Below are positions 7,282 through 14,580 of a DNA stretch of 55,162 nt, piece by piece. The position numbers and the translations under genes were made by a program. The notes beneath the pieces were generated by a model, which saw only the letters and a program-made list of their open reading frames with translations, was not told the DNA's origin and did no database searches. The first letter of the stretch is position 1; every line of letters starts with the position of its first letter. The stretch is from a virus, in IMG/VR virus record IMGVR_UViG_3300015245_000009, positions 1 to 55,162 of that record; one strand, given 5' to 3'.

Positions 7282-8013
7282 ATGCAATCACAGAATGAGT
7301 ACCCTGCGTCCGCCTCCCGGAGCTTTGCCACTGCGGCGATCGTTCAAGCATTCGCTAAGACCGCGCGGCCTTTCATGCGCCGGTTTATGAGTGCCAACTC
7401 GTGTATCGCGGCGGCGCGGACCACCATCGAGACCATGCGGCTCTACCGCCTGCGCGCGGTCGAGAAGCCGGTCTGTTACGTCTTTCAGGTGCCCGCGCGG
7501 AATTATGCGCGGCTGGCTGGATTCTCCGCAGAGGAGCGCGCGGAGATGAAAGCGAAAGCGGGAAATTGGGTAGATGCAACGCCGGACGGAGGCAGCTGGA
7601 ACGGTCACCTGATCGTGGTGGTGGAGGACCGCTGGATTCTCGATCCATCAATCGATCAGGCCGACGCTCCCCAGTTCGGCGTCTCGGTTCCTGCGGAGGT
7701 GTTCGTCGCGGATACGCTTGGACAAACTTGGCATCCGAATATGAACTTCGAGATCGAACTCGGCTTGATCCTCGACAACGGCGATGCGGCATCGCTGCTG
7801 TATCACAGCATCAGCGACCGCGGGTATCTCGAAACGGAAGCCTGGACCGATGAAGGGCTCCCGCTGCTGGCGCACGCCATCGCCAGCGAGATGAAAAACG
7901 CAGCGGCGGTGAGCATCGCCTGTCCCAAATGCGGCAGGGTCAGCCATAACGCGAACGACGTGCGCGAGCGCTACTGTGGCAACTGCCACTCCTTCCACGA
8001 CGATGCGCGCTGA
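7282..8013 (+). CDS. Transglutaminase-like cysteine-protease-fold protein with C-terminal zinc ribbon
   Basis: 243 aa. NSCIAAARTTIETMRLYRLRA (about 39-60) with a candidate nucleophile Cys, NGHLIVVV (His) and WILDPSIDQA (Asp) fit the Cys-His-Asp order of the papain/transglutaminase fold. The C-terminus has CPKCGRV and CGNCHSF, a zinc ribbon. Such proteins may act as peptidases, amidases or protein-crosslinking enzymes; the substrate is unknown. It seems to have its own leaderless promoter (TAAAAT, 7269). The assignment rests on motif order only. Confidence 0.6.
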   Translation: MQSQNEYPASASRSFATAAIVQAFAKTARPFMRRFMSANSCIAAARTTIETMRLYRLRAVEKPVCYVFQVPARNYARLAGFSAEERAEMKAKAGNWVDATPDGGSWNGHLIVVVEDRWILDPSIDQADAPQFGVSVPAEVFVADTLGQTWHPNMNFEIELGLILDNGDAASLLYHSISDRGYLETEAWTDEGLPLLAHAIASEMKNAAAVSIACPKCGRVSHNANDVRERYCGNCHSFHDDAR

Positions 8014-8194
8014 AATTCTCGACAGAGCCGTGGCCTTTGAAGTCCAGCCGGAAGCTCGTCCGGACGGCAGCTGGGAGCCGCCGGCTGAAGTGACCCTGAC
8101 GCTGCGGCCCTGCTGGCGAAAGCCGCCGGTTCGCTTGCGGGTAGCCTACCTGTACACCTACGAGCAAGTCGCTTATTACGCGGAGGAGCTATGA
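8003..8194 (+). CDS. Small hypothetical protein
   Basis: 63 aa. ATG at 8003 lies inside the end of the preceding gene (11-base overlap); an in-frame upstream start at 7976 would overlap more. Beta-rich, with an aromatic end (LRVAYLYTYEQVAYYAEEL). No function can be assigned. Coupled to the next gene by ATGA. Confidence 0.65.
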   Translation: MRAEILDRAVAFEVQPEARPDGSWEPPAEVTLTLRPCWRKPPVRLRVAYLYTYEQVAYYAEEL

Positions 8195-8370
8195 TTCGCT
8201 GTGCCATTTGCCAAGACGATGGTTGGATCGCCTACCCGACGTTTGCCGATGCCGAAAAGCAAGTCATCCGCATTCGCAAAGTGGCCTGTCCGCGAGGATG
8301 CCCGCTGGCGAACCCGACCGAAGAGGGCGTGCTGGCTACGTTCCCGTCAGACCAGGAAGGCGAGGCATGA
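8191..8370 (+). CDS. Small four-Cys zinc protein
   Basis: 59 aa. CAIC (residues 4-7) and CPRGC (33-37) flank a mainly polar segment, a plausible zinc knuckle. ATG overlaps the previous stop and its TGA overlaps the next ATG (ATGA at both ends), strong evidence that this short frame is translated. Confidence 0.7.
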   Translation: MIRCAICQDDGWIAYPTFADAEKQVIRIRKVACPRGCPLANPTEEGVLATFPSDQEGEA

Positions 8371-8696
8371 GCACCAAAGAGTTTTGCAAACAATCCCGGC
8401 TGACCCCGCGCAAGGTGCAATGGTGGTGCGAGACGGGCGTCCTGCGATGCAGCCAGCGGGAGCGCGGTTTCCGCGACTTCGACGAGGCCGAGTTGCGGGT
8501 GGCGGCGCTGGTCGCGCAGCTGCGGCGCAAAGGGGTCGCGCTGACCAGGATCCGCCAGATGCGGATCCGAAACCCGCAGGGCGATTTCCTGGTGGCGAAC
8601 GGCGCGGCCTATTGGTGGTGCACGAGAGAGGAACTCCTGCCGGAACTCGCCAAAACCCGCGGGGCCTGTGTGGTGGTTTCCCTGAAAGGCCTATGA
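8367..8696 (+). CDS. MerR-like helix-turn-helix protein
   Basis: 109 aa. The N-terminus (STKEFCKQSRLTPRKVQWWC, then ETGVLRCSQRERGFRDFDE) is the MerR winged helix; the region up to RRKGVALTRIRQMR continues the recognition fold. No C-terminal effector or metal site follows, as in phage excisionases or small regulators. It could regulate early genes or act as a second architectural factor. Coupled to both neighbours' reading frames at its start. Confidence 0.75.
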   Translation: MSTKEFCKQSRLTPRKVQWWCETGVLRCSQRERGFRDFDEAELRVAALVAQLRRKGVALTRIRQMRIRNPQGDFLVANGAAYWWCTREELLPELAKTRGACVVVSLKGL

Positions 8697-8723
8697 ACGG
8701 TACGCTCAAGCAGAGGAGCTTCC

Positions 8724-8939
8724 ATGAGTCCCCGGCCTGCCGATCCTCCCCTCGACCGCGAATGGACGCAGGAAGAACTGCGGTCCTATCTCGAACCGCA
8801 CGGCTTCACGTTCCGCGAGGGCGAGGTGATTCCACAGGGGTGCAAGTACATCTCGTTTCAGCCGGTGACTGAGAAGGAGATTCGGTGGGTTGAAGACCTT
8901 GCTCGGCGATTCGATTGGGCGAAGCGATTCGGTTGGTAG
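8724..8939 (+). CDS. Small hypothetical protein
   Basis: 71 aa, hydrophilic, with a TQEELRSYLEPHGF helix and an aromatic C-terminus (DLARRFDWAKRFGW). AGAGGAG lies a few bases before the ATG. No family recognised. It is the last gene before the structured leader of the Mom-like gene. Confidence 0.65.
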   Translation: MSPRPADPPLDREWTQEELRSYLEPHGFTFREGEVIPQGCKYISFQPVTEKEIRWVEDLARRFDWAKRFGW

Positions 8940-8954
8940 AGTAATAAGTGACCG

Positions 8955-9064
8955 ACTAGGAAACGCCGGTGAAGCTCCGGCGGGTCCCTATAGGGGACTC
9001 TGGTGTAGAGAGGAACGGGATGCGCGCTAACCCCCGTGAACACACCTAGTGGCGCAACATGCGC
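8955..9064 (+). ncRNA. Candidate structured leader RNA upstream of the Mom-like gene
   Basis: ACTAGG (8955-8960) pairs with CCTAGT (9045-9050), enclosing CGCCGG/CCGGCG (8964-8982), GTCCC/GGGAC (8984-8998), a GTGT/ACAC helix (9003-9006 with 9040-9043) and ACGGG/CCCGT (9015-9037). The result is a multi-branched fold. A further hairpin GCGC/GCGC (9052-9064) lies just before the mom start region. Mu mom is known to be controlled through structure in its own mRNA leader; whether this RNA does the same is inference. Confidence 0.5.
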
Positions 9065-9087
9065 GTTGCGTGCATTTTTTCGGAGAA

Positions 9088-9879
9088 ATGATCCGGGAAA
9101 TGACGACCGCCAAAGACATCCGCGTGGCCGCGATCAGCAGCCAGGCCGGCAACGCGCTGATCCGCAAACTGCACTACTCGCACAAGGTGGTGGTGAACTC
9201 CCAGCTGCACCTGGGCGTGTTCCTGGGCACGCGCCTGGAAGGGGCCATGCAGTTCGGCCCTTCGCTCGACCGGCGCAAATTGCTGGGGCTGGTGGAGGGC
9301 ACCAGATGGAACGGCTTTCTGGAATTGAACCGGCTGGCCTTCAGCGAAAACCTGCCGCGCAATTCCGAGAGCCGCGCGCTGGGCGTGGCCATGCGGTTGA
9401 TCCGCCGCCAGTATCCGTGGATCGAATGGATCGTCTCTTTCGCGGACGCCACGCAGTGCGGCGACGGCACCATCTACCGCGCGGCCGGCTTCGTGCTGAC
9501 GCGCATCAAGCGCAACACGACGCTGTGGGCCGGGCCGGATGGAACGGTAATCAGTAACGTCGGGGAGCGGACCAGCATGAAGAAGATTCAGGCCACCGCG
9601 GCGCGCACCAGCTATCACGGTGGCGCCGACATGGACCATTACAAGGCGATGGGGTTCCAGCCGCTCGCCGGATACCAGTTGCGATATATTTACTTCACGA
9701 ATCGCGCGGCCCGTGCGCGGCTGACAGTTCCGATTCTCCCTTACACTGAAATTCACCGTGCGGGGGCCGCGATGGTTCGCGGCCAGCGCGTCGGTAGTAT
9801 TCCGGCTGAAACAACGGTGTTCCACACCGAAGAGGGCGGTTCGACCCCGACCCCGACGCTCCAGCAACCCACCTCGTGA
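9088..9879 (+). CDS. Mom-like DNA modification protein (acetyltransferase-like fold)
   Basis: 263 aa. Residues about 85-150 carry the signature of phage Mu Mom: LNRLAFSENLPRNSESRALG, IEWIVSFADATQCGDGTIYRAAGF. In Mu, Mom converts adenine in phage DNA to a carbamoylmethyl derivative that blocks host restriction enzymes. Here it is likewise an anti-restriction candidate, expressed next to early genes. ATG at 9088 is chosen because CGGAG lies 4 bases upstream; an in-frame GTG at 9049 would lie inside the structured leader. The C-terminal 40 residues are low-complexity (TEEGGSTPTPTLQQPTS). Confidence 0.85.
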   Translation: MIREMTTAKDIRVAAISSQAGNALIRKLHYSHKVVVNSQLHLGVFLGTRLEGAMQFGPSLDRRKLLGLVEGTRWNGFLELNRLAFSENLPRNSESRALGVAMRLIRRQYPWIEWIVSFADATQCGDGTIYRAAGFVLTRIKRNTTLWAGPDGTVISNVGERTSMKKIQATAARTSYHGGADMDHYKAMGFQPLAGYQLRYIYFTNRAARARLTVPILPYTEIHRAGAAMVRGQRVGSIPAETTVFHTEEGGSTPTPTLQQPTS

Positions 9880-10017
9880 GAGATTGGTAATCGCCCTATG
9901 ACCCTCAACATTGGCTTTTCCACGCCCCTGGTAGTCCTTCACAAGCCGTGGTCTGATGAATCCTGGGGCGCAGTCTTCACGTTTCAGATAGGCAATTTCG
10001 TTTTCAAAGGAGAGCAC

Positions 10018-10365
10018 ATGGAAGCTACGATGCAAGTCGGCGCCCGCGCATCCGTCTCGGTCGAATGGAAGGACACGGGCGGCAATATCGTCAAAGTAGA
10101 CGGCCCCACCAAATGGGAATCGTCCGCTTCTGACATGGTGCAGGTAACCCCGTCCACCGGCAATCCGCAGATCGCCAATCTATTCGCGCCAGGCCCCATC
10201 GGCACGGCGCAGATCCACGCCACCGCAGACGCCGACCTGGGCGCCGGCGTCAAACCGGTCACCGCAACGATTGATGTGACCGTAATTTCCGGTGAAGCCG
10301 TCGGCGGCGACATCACCTTCACGCCCACGCCCAGCGCAGCGGCCCAACAGCCCAAGCGGCGGTAA
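10018..10365 (+). CDS. Ig-like domain protein
   Basis: 115 aa. Alternating strands (ASVSVEWKDTGGNIVKV, KWESSASDMVQVTPSTG, AQIHATADADLG, VTATIDVTVIS) resemble a BIG2/Ig-like beta sandwich, common on phage capsids and tails. ATG 10018 has AAAGGAGAG in ideal position, preferred over ATG 9898, which has none. A surface decoration role is possible, but the gene lies far from the virion genes. Confidence 0.65.
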   Translation: MEATMQVGARASVSVEWKDTGGNIVKVDGPTKWESSASDMVQVTPSTGNPQIANLFAPGPIGTAQIHATADADLGAGVKPVTATIDVTVISGEAVGGDITFTPTPSAAAQQPKRR

Positions 10366-10374
10366 CCAAAAAAA

Positions 10375-10395
10375 GCGCCCCCAGTTAGAGGGCGC
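10375..10395. terminator. Hairpin after the Ig-like gene
   Basis: GCGCCC pairs with GGGCGC around a 9-base loop. A seven-A run lies on its left, so it is a full intrinsic terminator only for leftward transcripts; rightward it lacks a T-run. The stretch to 10534 shows nothing else coding. Confidence 0.5.
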
Positions 10396-10534
10396 GGAGT
10401 TTGCTCTTCCAAAAGAAAATTGGCTTTCAGTTTAGCGCACCCCTCTATTGTCCCGCCGCCGCACATTTGAGCGGCTCCCGTTAAAGAATTCCTCTTTTTC
10501 GACCGGAAATGAGGCTGCAACCCAGCCCATCCGA

Positions 10535-10568
10535 GCACCTGCACATAACATCCTGGCTGTTTTAAAAT
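10535..10568 (+). promoter_or_regulatory. Repeated promoter element, copy 1
   Basis: A 28-base element (10535-10562: GCACCTGCAC, ATAACATCC, GGCTGTTT) is followed by the -10-like TAAAAT (10563-10568), 6 bases before the ATG at 10575. Copy 2 (17184-17217) differs at one base of the element. CTGCAC, 18 bases from the -10, may be the -35. Confidence 0.6.
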
Positions 10569-10574
10569 AAGGAT

Positions 10575-10814
10575 ATGAAAACAAAACAGCCTTTTCTACG
10601 TAAGGATAGGCAAAAAAAGAACTTCTCAATCATGGATCTACTCAAAGCGGAGAACATCCGGACTAACGCTGACCTCGCAGCTTGGTGCATCAAGAACGGG
10701 CGGAAGGGCGAGTCCAGATATTGTGTCCTGGTTCGGCAGTTCGGGGAAGTAAACGCGGATCGGATCGTGCGCCTTCTGGAGGTTGCGGAGTGGGACCTGA
10801 GGGAGGTCAATTAG
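10575..10814 (+). CDS. Small basic hypothetical protein, leaderless
   Basis: 79 aa. Basic N-terminus (KTKQPFLRKDRQKK) then helical LLKAENIRTNADLAAWCI and RIVRLLEVAEWDLREV. The fold could be a small DNA-binding helical protein, but I do not recognise it. It starts 6 bases after a TAAAAT -10 and shares the 28-base promoter element with the gene at 17224, so both may respond to the same signal. Confidence 0.65.
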   Translation: MKTKQPFLRKDRQKKNFSIMDLLKAENIRTNADLAAWCIKNGRKGESRYCVLVRQFGEVNADRIVRLLEVAEWDLREVN

Positions 10815-10816
10815 CC

Positions 10817-11080
10817 ATGACGAGACGATTTGTGGCACCCGGCGATGTGGTGCGGCTGGAGATCCCCTCTTCTGAGGTCTGCATGTCCATGCATGTGGCG
10901 GGCGAGGTGATGAACGTGCGGTTCCAATCGCCGCACAGCTATCCCAACGCCCAGTTGCTCATGGACGATGGCCGCGAGTTCAGCGCGCCGATCACACCTG
11001 GCGAGGCGGGGTTCTACTACGAAGACGGGAAGTATTACTGCTACCCGGTCGATGCGCAGAACAACGGGGGGCGGCTATGA
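10817..11080 (+). CDS. Hypothetical early protein
   Basis: 87 aa, beta-rich (FVAPGDVVRLEIPSS, VAGEVMNVRF) with an aromatic end (FYYEDGKYYCYPVD). Looks like a small barrel; function unknown. ATG 10817 lies two bases after the previous stop and its stop overlaps the next ATG. Confidence 0.68.
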   Translation: MTRRFVAPGDVVRLEIPSSEVCMSMHVAGEVMNVRFQSPHSYPNAQLLMDDGREFSAPITPGEAGFYYEDGKYYCYPVDAQNNGGRL

Positions 11081-11280
11081 AACCCCCCGATCTCACTCTG
11101 ATTCCTGACGCCGCGCTGCTCTCCGAAGTGCAGCGGCGCAGGAACGCCAAGCGGAAAACGTTCGGCGCGGGCCCGGGCCGGCCGAAGGTGATAAAGACCT
11201 GCGAGGCCTGCGGCGGCATCTTTTCCGCCCGCGAGTTCAGACAGCATCGGTGCACGGGAACAGGAAGGATCAACCAATGA
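11077..11280 (+). CDS. Small C2HC zinc-finger protein
   Basis: 67 aa. CEACGGIFSAREFRQHRC (about residues 42-59) is a C2HC finger typical of nucleic-acid-binding proteins; the N-terminal half is basic (RRRNAKRKTFGAGPGRPK). Likely a small DNA- or RNA-binding accessory protein. Overlaps both neighbours by 4 bases. Confidence 0.72.
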   Translation: MKPPDLTLIPDAALLSEVQRRRNAKRKTFGAGPGRPKVIKTCEACGGIFSAREFRQHRCTGTGRINQ

Positions 11281-11513
11281 GCACACCCATAATCATCGTC
11301 ATCGGTGATGTCGGAACGGGCGGCTGGTGGTACGCCATCGAGGAACAGCAAATCTTCGGGGACGGCTTCCCCACGGAGACCGCCGCTATCGCCGCGGCGG
11401 CCACCGCCGCCGGAGCCGCACCGTACGAGATCTGGTATCGGTGCGAGGCTGAGGGCCGCACAGTGATGGTGCCGGGCGCGCGATCCGCCAATCACCCAGA
11501 GGAAGGCTTATGA
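11277..11513 (+). CDS. Small hypothetical protein
   Basis: 78 aa. Hydrophobic start (TPIIIVIGDVGTGGWWYAIE) and an Ala-rich centre with PTETAAIAAAATAAG. Not a convincing membrane protein. Function unknown. Coupled by ATGA at both ends. Confidence 0.62.
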   Translation: MSTPIIIVIGDVGTGGWWYAIEEQQIFGDGFPTETAAIAAAATAAGAAPYEIWYRCEAEGRTVMVPGARSANHPEEGL

Positions 11514-11842
11514 GCCCGGATCCGAAGCGGATAGCCGCACTGAATGATCTGGCGCGCACCGCGATGGGGGTTTGCAGCCGGGTACTGCAAACTCGCGGCA
11601 TCTGCGCGCTGCCGCCAGCGGACCAATCCCGCATCCGGGAGAAGGTGGAATTGTTCAACGACTTCCATCCCGGCGACGATCCCTACGGGGAGCACGATTT
11701 CGGCTCCTTCGAGCACAACGGGGTCGGGATCTTCTGGAAGATCGACTACTACGACACGAAGCTGGAGTTCGGCAGCGAAGATCCGAGCGATCCCGCCCAG
11801 ACCACGCGGGTGCTGACCATCATGCTGCGGGAGGAATACTGA
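11510..11842 (+). CDS. DUF3768 family protein
   Basis: 110 aa, full length for the family. Diagnostic features are RIAALNDLARTA, VLQTRGICALPP, FHPGDDPYGEHDFGSF, WKIDYYD and RVLTIMLREEY. DUF3768 proteins are common on plasmids, phages and integrative elements of proteobacteria and other groups; their function is unknown. Stop TGA overlaps the next ATG (TGATG). Confidence 0.88.
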   Translation: MSPDPKRIAALNDLARTAMGVCSRVLQTRGICALPPADQSRIREKVELFNDFHPGDDPYGEHDFGSFEHNGVGIFWKIDYYDTKLEFGSEDPSDPAQTTRVLTIMLREEY

Positions 11843-12153
11843 TGCAGCGAGGCACTCAGGTATTTGTGACCGGCGCTAAACGTTTTACCGGCACCGTGCT
11901 GGCGGCGGGTAAGGACAGTCTGGTGATCGAGGTCGCTCCGGGCGTCAGCGCCACCCTTCGCCGCGATATCGCCAGTACCAAGCCATTGCAGTGGCGGTGC
12001 GCCGGCCTTCCGGTGGAGGTTTCTGCAAAACCCGCTAATAATATAAGCGGCGACTGCAAACCGGCCTCAATCGAGGGGCCAAAACGTGTAGTCAATCTGA
12101 AGGAGTTTCGCAAGCGGCTATTCGCGCTGGAAAAGCGAACCCGCAAGTTGTAG
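11842..12153 (+). CDS. Hypothetical protein with SH3-like start
   Basis: 103 aa. The first 45 residues (QVFVTGAKRFTGTVLAAGKD, SLVIEVAPGVSATL) look like a small beta-barrel; the end is basic (NLKEFRKRLFALEKRTRKL) and could bind nucleic acid. A bulged terminator hairpin follows. This ends the transcript before the excisionase-like promoter. Confidence 0.65.
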   Translation: MQRGTQVFVTGAKRFTGTVLAAGKDSLVIEVAPGVSATLRRDIASTKPLQWRCAGLPVEVSAKPANNISGDCKPASIEGPKRVVNLKEFRKRLFALEKRTRKL

Positions 12154-12163
12154 TATCTATCCC

Positions 12164-12191
12164 AACGCCCCGCCCGGTTTCGGCGGGCGTT
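12164..12191 (+). terminator. GC-rich hairpin before the excisionase-like promoter
   Basis: AACGCCCCGCC pairs with GGCGGGCGTT with one bulged C around a 7-base loop. The T-run after it is poor, so termination may be partial. Confidence 0.5.
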
Positions 12192-12247
12192 CGGGTCTGC
12201 ACTGTAAGGTCCCTTCCCCTTTTCCCTCAACTACATGCCAAGTCCTG

Positions 12248-12276
12248 TTGACACAGCGCCAGCTATGCCGTAGTAT
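12248..12276 (+). promoter_or_regulatory. Near-consensus sigma70 promoter
   Basis: TTGACA (12248-12253), a 17-base spacer and TAGTAT (12271-12276) are followed 6 bases later by ATG 12283, so the mRNA is leaderless. The -35, spacer start and -10 (TTGACACAGCGC...TAGTAT) match the promoter at 48223-48251, suggesting shared control. Confidence 0.82.
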
Positions 12277-12282
12277 GCGCCC

Positions 12283-12495
12283 ATGAAGCGCAAGAAAGCA
12301 GGGAAAGCGGGGACAGCCGCCGACCCTTTTGACAAGACCAAACGGGATGCGGCCGAGTTTCTCGGCGTGACAGTCTCGACCATCGACCGCTACGTGAGGA
12401 AGCGGAAAGTGCCACATATCAAACTGAACAACCATTTGGTGCGGTTCCGGATTTCCGACCTGGTCAAGTTCGCAGAAAAACAAAGGGTGGCTTAG
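12283..12495 (+). CDS. Excisionase-like helix-turn-helix protein
   Basis: 70 aa. Residues about 19-66 (KRDAAEFLGVTVSTIDRYVR, KVPHIKLNNHLVRFRISDLV) are an HTH_17/MerR-like domain as found in phage Xis proteins and small plasmid regulators. With a serine integrase, such a protein could be the recombination directionality factor, although those are sequence-diverse. It is transcribed from the strong leaderless promoter at 12248, which resembles that of the recombination operon, in keeping with expression on induction. Confidence 0.78.
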   Translation: MKRKKAGKAGTAADPFDKTKRDAAEFLGVTVSTIDRYVRKRKVPHIKLNNHLVRFRISDLVKFAEKQRVA

Positions 12496-12630
12496 ATGGC
12501 GAGGAGCATCCTACGGGTCCGCGAGGGCGGCGAAAGCTGTCCCTGGTGCGCCAGCACCGGCAGGTCGCCAAAAGGTGACGGTCCTTGCCCGCTCTGCGCT
12601 CGCGGGCGCACGGTCGGGAGAGTGCCGTGA
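12496..12630 (+). CDS. Tiny zinc-ribbon protein
   Basis: 44 aa. CPWC (15-18) and CPLC (31-34) make a complete four-Cys zinc site in an otherwise basic peptide. It begins directly after the excisionase-like stop and overlaps the next start, consistent with translation. Resembles isolated zinc knuckles of rubredoxin/DnaJ type; function unknown. Confidence 0.68.
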   Translation: MARSILRVREGGESCPWCASTGRSPKGDGPCPLCARGRTVGRVP

Positions 12631-12869
12631 ACATCTGCCAATACTGCGGCGAGCCGATCCTGCCGGAGGAAGAGGGCCACTCTCCCCGCGTTCCCGGTCA
12701 CCATCGGGAATGCGCGTTTCGCGCCGTTGGCGGCTCGGTCGCTCACATCGAGCGCCGGTGCTCCTGTTTTGTGCCGGGCTCGACCGAAAACGATCCGCCG
12801 GGCATGACACTCCGGCAGGCCGCCGAGGCCGCGATAACCGTCGCATGGAATCGGAGGCACTTGCAATGA
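12627..12869 (+). CDS. Cys/His-rich small protein
   Basis: 80 aa. CQYCGEPIL (4-12), HHRECAFR and RRCSCF supply several Cys and His residues, likely binding zinc; the C-terminal helix (MTLRQAAEAAITVAWNRRHL) is amphipathic. GTG 12627 overlaps the previous stop. Similar unassigned proteins occur in phage early operons. Confidence 0.68.
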   Translation: MNICQYCGEPILPEEEGHSPRVPGHHRECAFRAVGGSVAHIERRCSCFVPGSTENDPPGMTLRQAAEAAITVAWNRRHLQ

Positions 12870-13126
12870 CCAAACCAATTGACATTTTCCCGACGCCGGT
12901 GTTGTCCGAGGATGAAGGGCAGCTTACCCTGTTGTTCCCTGGCAACGTCCTGGGCGTTTCGCTGATGACCGACAGCGCCCTGGAGGAGCGCGTCACACAG
13001 GCCCTGATTCGCGCCTGGAACTCCTCCCTGCTCGCGTTCCAGCGGGAGGCCTGGAATATCTTCACCAGCGGCACGCGCGTGCCAGGCGCAGGGTGGCTCC
13101 GGCGTTCCGAGGACGTTTCCGAATGA
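12866..13126 (+). CDS. Small hypothetical protein
   Basis: 86 aa. The centre is hydrophobic (GQLTLLFPGNVLGVSLMTDS) and the C-terminal half helical. Function unknown. ATG overlaps the previous stop. A 13-codon frame (13123-13164) bridges its stop and the next gene and may only serve coupling. Confidence 0.62.
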   Translation: MTKPIDIFPTPVLSEDEGQLTLLFPGNVLGVSLMTDSALEERVTQALIRAWNSSLLAFQREAWNIFTSGTRVPGAGWLRRSEDVSE

Positions 13127-13151
13127 CTAAGTTGGCTATGAAGGTGCGGCA

Positions 13152-13364
13152 ATGCCCCTATTAAACGCGGAACAAATCGCGGAGCTACTGATGATCGCGG
13201 AGCACAGCCGCAACTGCATGGAGTGCGGTCACCGCACGGCACAAGATTACTGCCGTTCGTGCGATGAATTTTATTGGCTTCACAAGCCGGGGTGCGGGAT
13301 GTTTGAAAACCACTGCGGCCATAGACTCACCATCGTGCCGTTCGTGGAGGTGCGGGGTGCATAA
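13152..13364 (+). CDS. Small multi-Cys zinc protein
   Basis: 70 aa. CMECGHRT, CRSC and CGMFENHCGH give two likely zinc sites; the first 20 residues are helical (LLNAEQIAELLMIAEHSRN). Likely a nucleic-acid-binding accessory factor; family not named. Confidence 0.68.
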   Translation: MPLLNAEQIAELLMIAEHSRNCMECGHRTAQDYCRSCDEFYWLHKPGCGMFENHCGHRLTIVPFVEVRGA

Positions 13365-13629
13365 ACAGGGGCCATACCGGGACGGCAAGATTCACGTGAA
13401 TCAAAGAATGTGCGAGACGTGCATTTTTCGCCCGGGAAATCTGATGCAACTGGAGCCAGGGCGGCGGGAATCGCTGGAGCGGCAGGCGGTGCGGCGGGAT
13501 GGCTGTATCCCCTGCCATGAAACCCTGGACGGTCCCCGGGTGATTTGCCGGGGGTTTTTTGATCGGCACAAGGATGACGTGGTGGGCCTCCGGCTGGCCC
13601 AGGTATTTAAGAAGTTGGAGTTCGTATGA
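13357..13629 (+). CDS. Cys-rich phage protein (CxxC and CxxCH motifs)
   Basis: 90 aa. CETCIFRPGNLM, then CIPCHETL and VICRGFFDRH. I recognise this arrangement from phage and prophage accessory proteins of unknown function; the Cys residues may hold zinc or an Fe-S cluster. GTG 13357 overlaps the previous gene by 8 bases. Confidence 0.7.
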   Translation: MHKQGPYRDGKIHVNQRMCETCIFRPGNLMQLEPGRRESLERQAVRRDGCIPCHETLDGPRVICRGFFDRHKDDVVGLRLAQVFKKLEFV

Positions 13630-14228
13630 CAGAGACCCATCTACTCACTGATGCCGAACTGCAAGGCATCGCGTTGCAGGCGCTGAACATGGCGAAGCGC
13701 GACTTACTCCAGCACAAATTCAATTTCCTGGTCGGCGCCTATCACCACGGCGAAGGCCTGCACCGAATGAGAAAAATCGAGACGCTGCTGATCGAGACGC
13801 TGGGGGAGGACTGGCTCAACGGAGGCCGCACCAAAGATGCCGGTTTCGGTGTGCTGCGGTCGGCGGTCGAGCGGATGCCTCCCGATGCGGTCGTATTTGT
13901 CAGCATCGTCAATCAATTTATGGCCGCCGAAAAGCTGCGGACGCTGGGCGAGGAAGAGGCCCGGGAGCTGCTGAACTCTACCCACGATCGGCACCACCGG
14001 GCGGTGGCCGAGGGCCTGCTGACCGTCCACGACGCGCTCTACGCCATCGCGCAAGACCCGCGGCGCATTTGCATGTACGTGCAGATGATCGACCGGCACC
14101 TCGGGTTTCTCGGTCCGCCGGACATCCAGTTTATGGACCAGGACAACTTCAGCGGGCGCATGAAAATGTACGGCCCCAAGTCCGGCTACACGGACGCGGT
14201 GCGGCCCGCGCGAAAGGCCGCCCAATAA
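13626..14228 (+). CDS. Hypothetical early protein, 200 aa
   Basis: Mostly helical (DAELQGIALQALNMAKRDLL, EEARELLNSTHDRHHRAVAE), with a His-rich centre and a C-terminal PKSGYTDAVRPARKAA tail. No family recognised. ATG overlaps the previous stop (ATGA). Confidence 0.7.
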   Translation: MTETHLLTDAELQGIALQALNMAKRDLLQHKFNFLVGAYHHGEGLHRMRKIETLLIETLGEDWLNGGRTKDAGFGVLRSAVERMPPDAVVFVSIVNQFMAAEKLRTLGEEEARELLNSTHDRHHRAVAEGLLTVHDALYAIAQDPRRICMYVQMIDRHLGFLGPPDIQFMDQDNFSGRMKMYGPKSGYTDAVRPARKAAQ

Positions 14229-14246
14229 TGAGGGAAGAGGTTGCCA

Positions 14247-14564
14247 ATGCTCTGGATAGCGACCATGTACTGCGAAAACGGCCACCCCATCATCGGCGCG
14301 GTATGCGTGCTGGAGCGCGCCGGACTTCCCGACGAGCGGGAGTTGGATGAGTTCGTTCAATCGGCGCGGGCGTTCCTTGCCGAGGCTGCGGCGCAGCAGC
14401 GCGGCACCGCGCTCTGTGAGGACTGCGGGGCGGCATCGACGGCGCTACGTCTGGAACAAATCGACGATCCCGATTTCGAGAAGACCGTTCATGAGTTCGC
14501 GGCGGATCTGAAAAAGCCGTCCGCCAAACGAAGAGAGGAGCAGTTATGGAAGCTGCGGAATTGA
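14247..14564 (+). CDS. Hypothetical protein with a CxxC site
   Basis: 105 aa. Cys residues occur at MYCENGHP, AVCVL and CEDCGAAS, so a zinc site is possible; the C-terminal half is helical and charged. ATG 14247 follows AGAGG by 7 bases and is preferred over TTG 14241. A 12-codon frame (14546-14584) links it to the next gene. Confidence 0.62.
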   Translation: MLWIATMYCENGHPIIGAVCVLERAGLPDERELDEFVQSARAFLAEAAAQQRGTALCEDCGAASTALRLEQIDDPDFEKTVHEFAADLKKPSAKRREEQLWKLRN

Positions 14565-14580
14565 AGCTGGAGTTGATCGC

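Noticed and set aside
8955-9050. Resemblance of GGAAA-CGCCGGTGAAGCTCCGGC to the cobalamin riboswitch P4-P5 core
   Set aside because: The downstream core (the GCxACUGU part) and the 5' domain are missing, so I report only an unassigned structured RNA.
9898-10017. N-terminal extension of the Ig-like protein from ATG 9898
   Set aside because: ATG 10018 has an excellent AAAGGAGAG site and the domain begins there; the upstream start has none.
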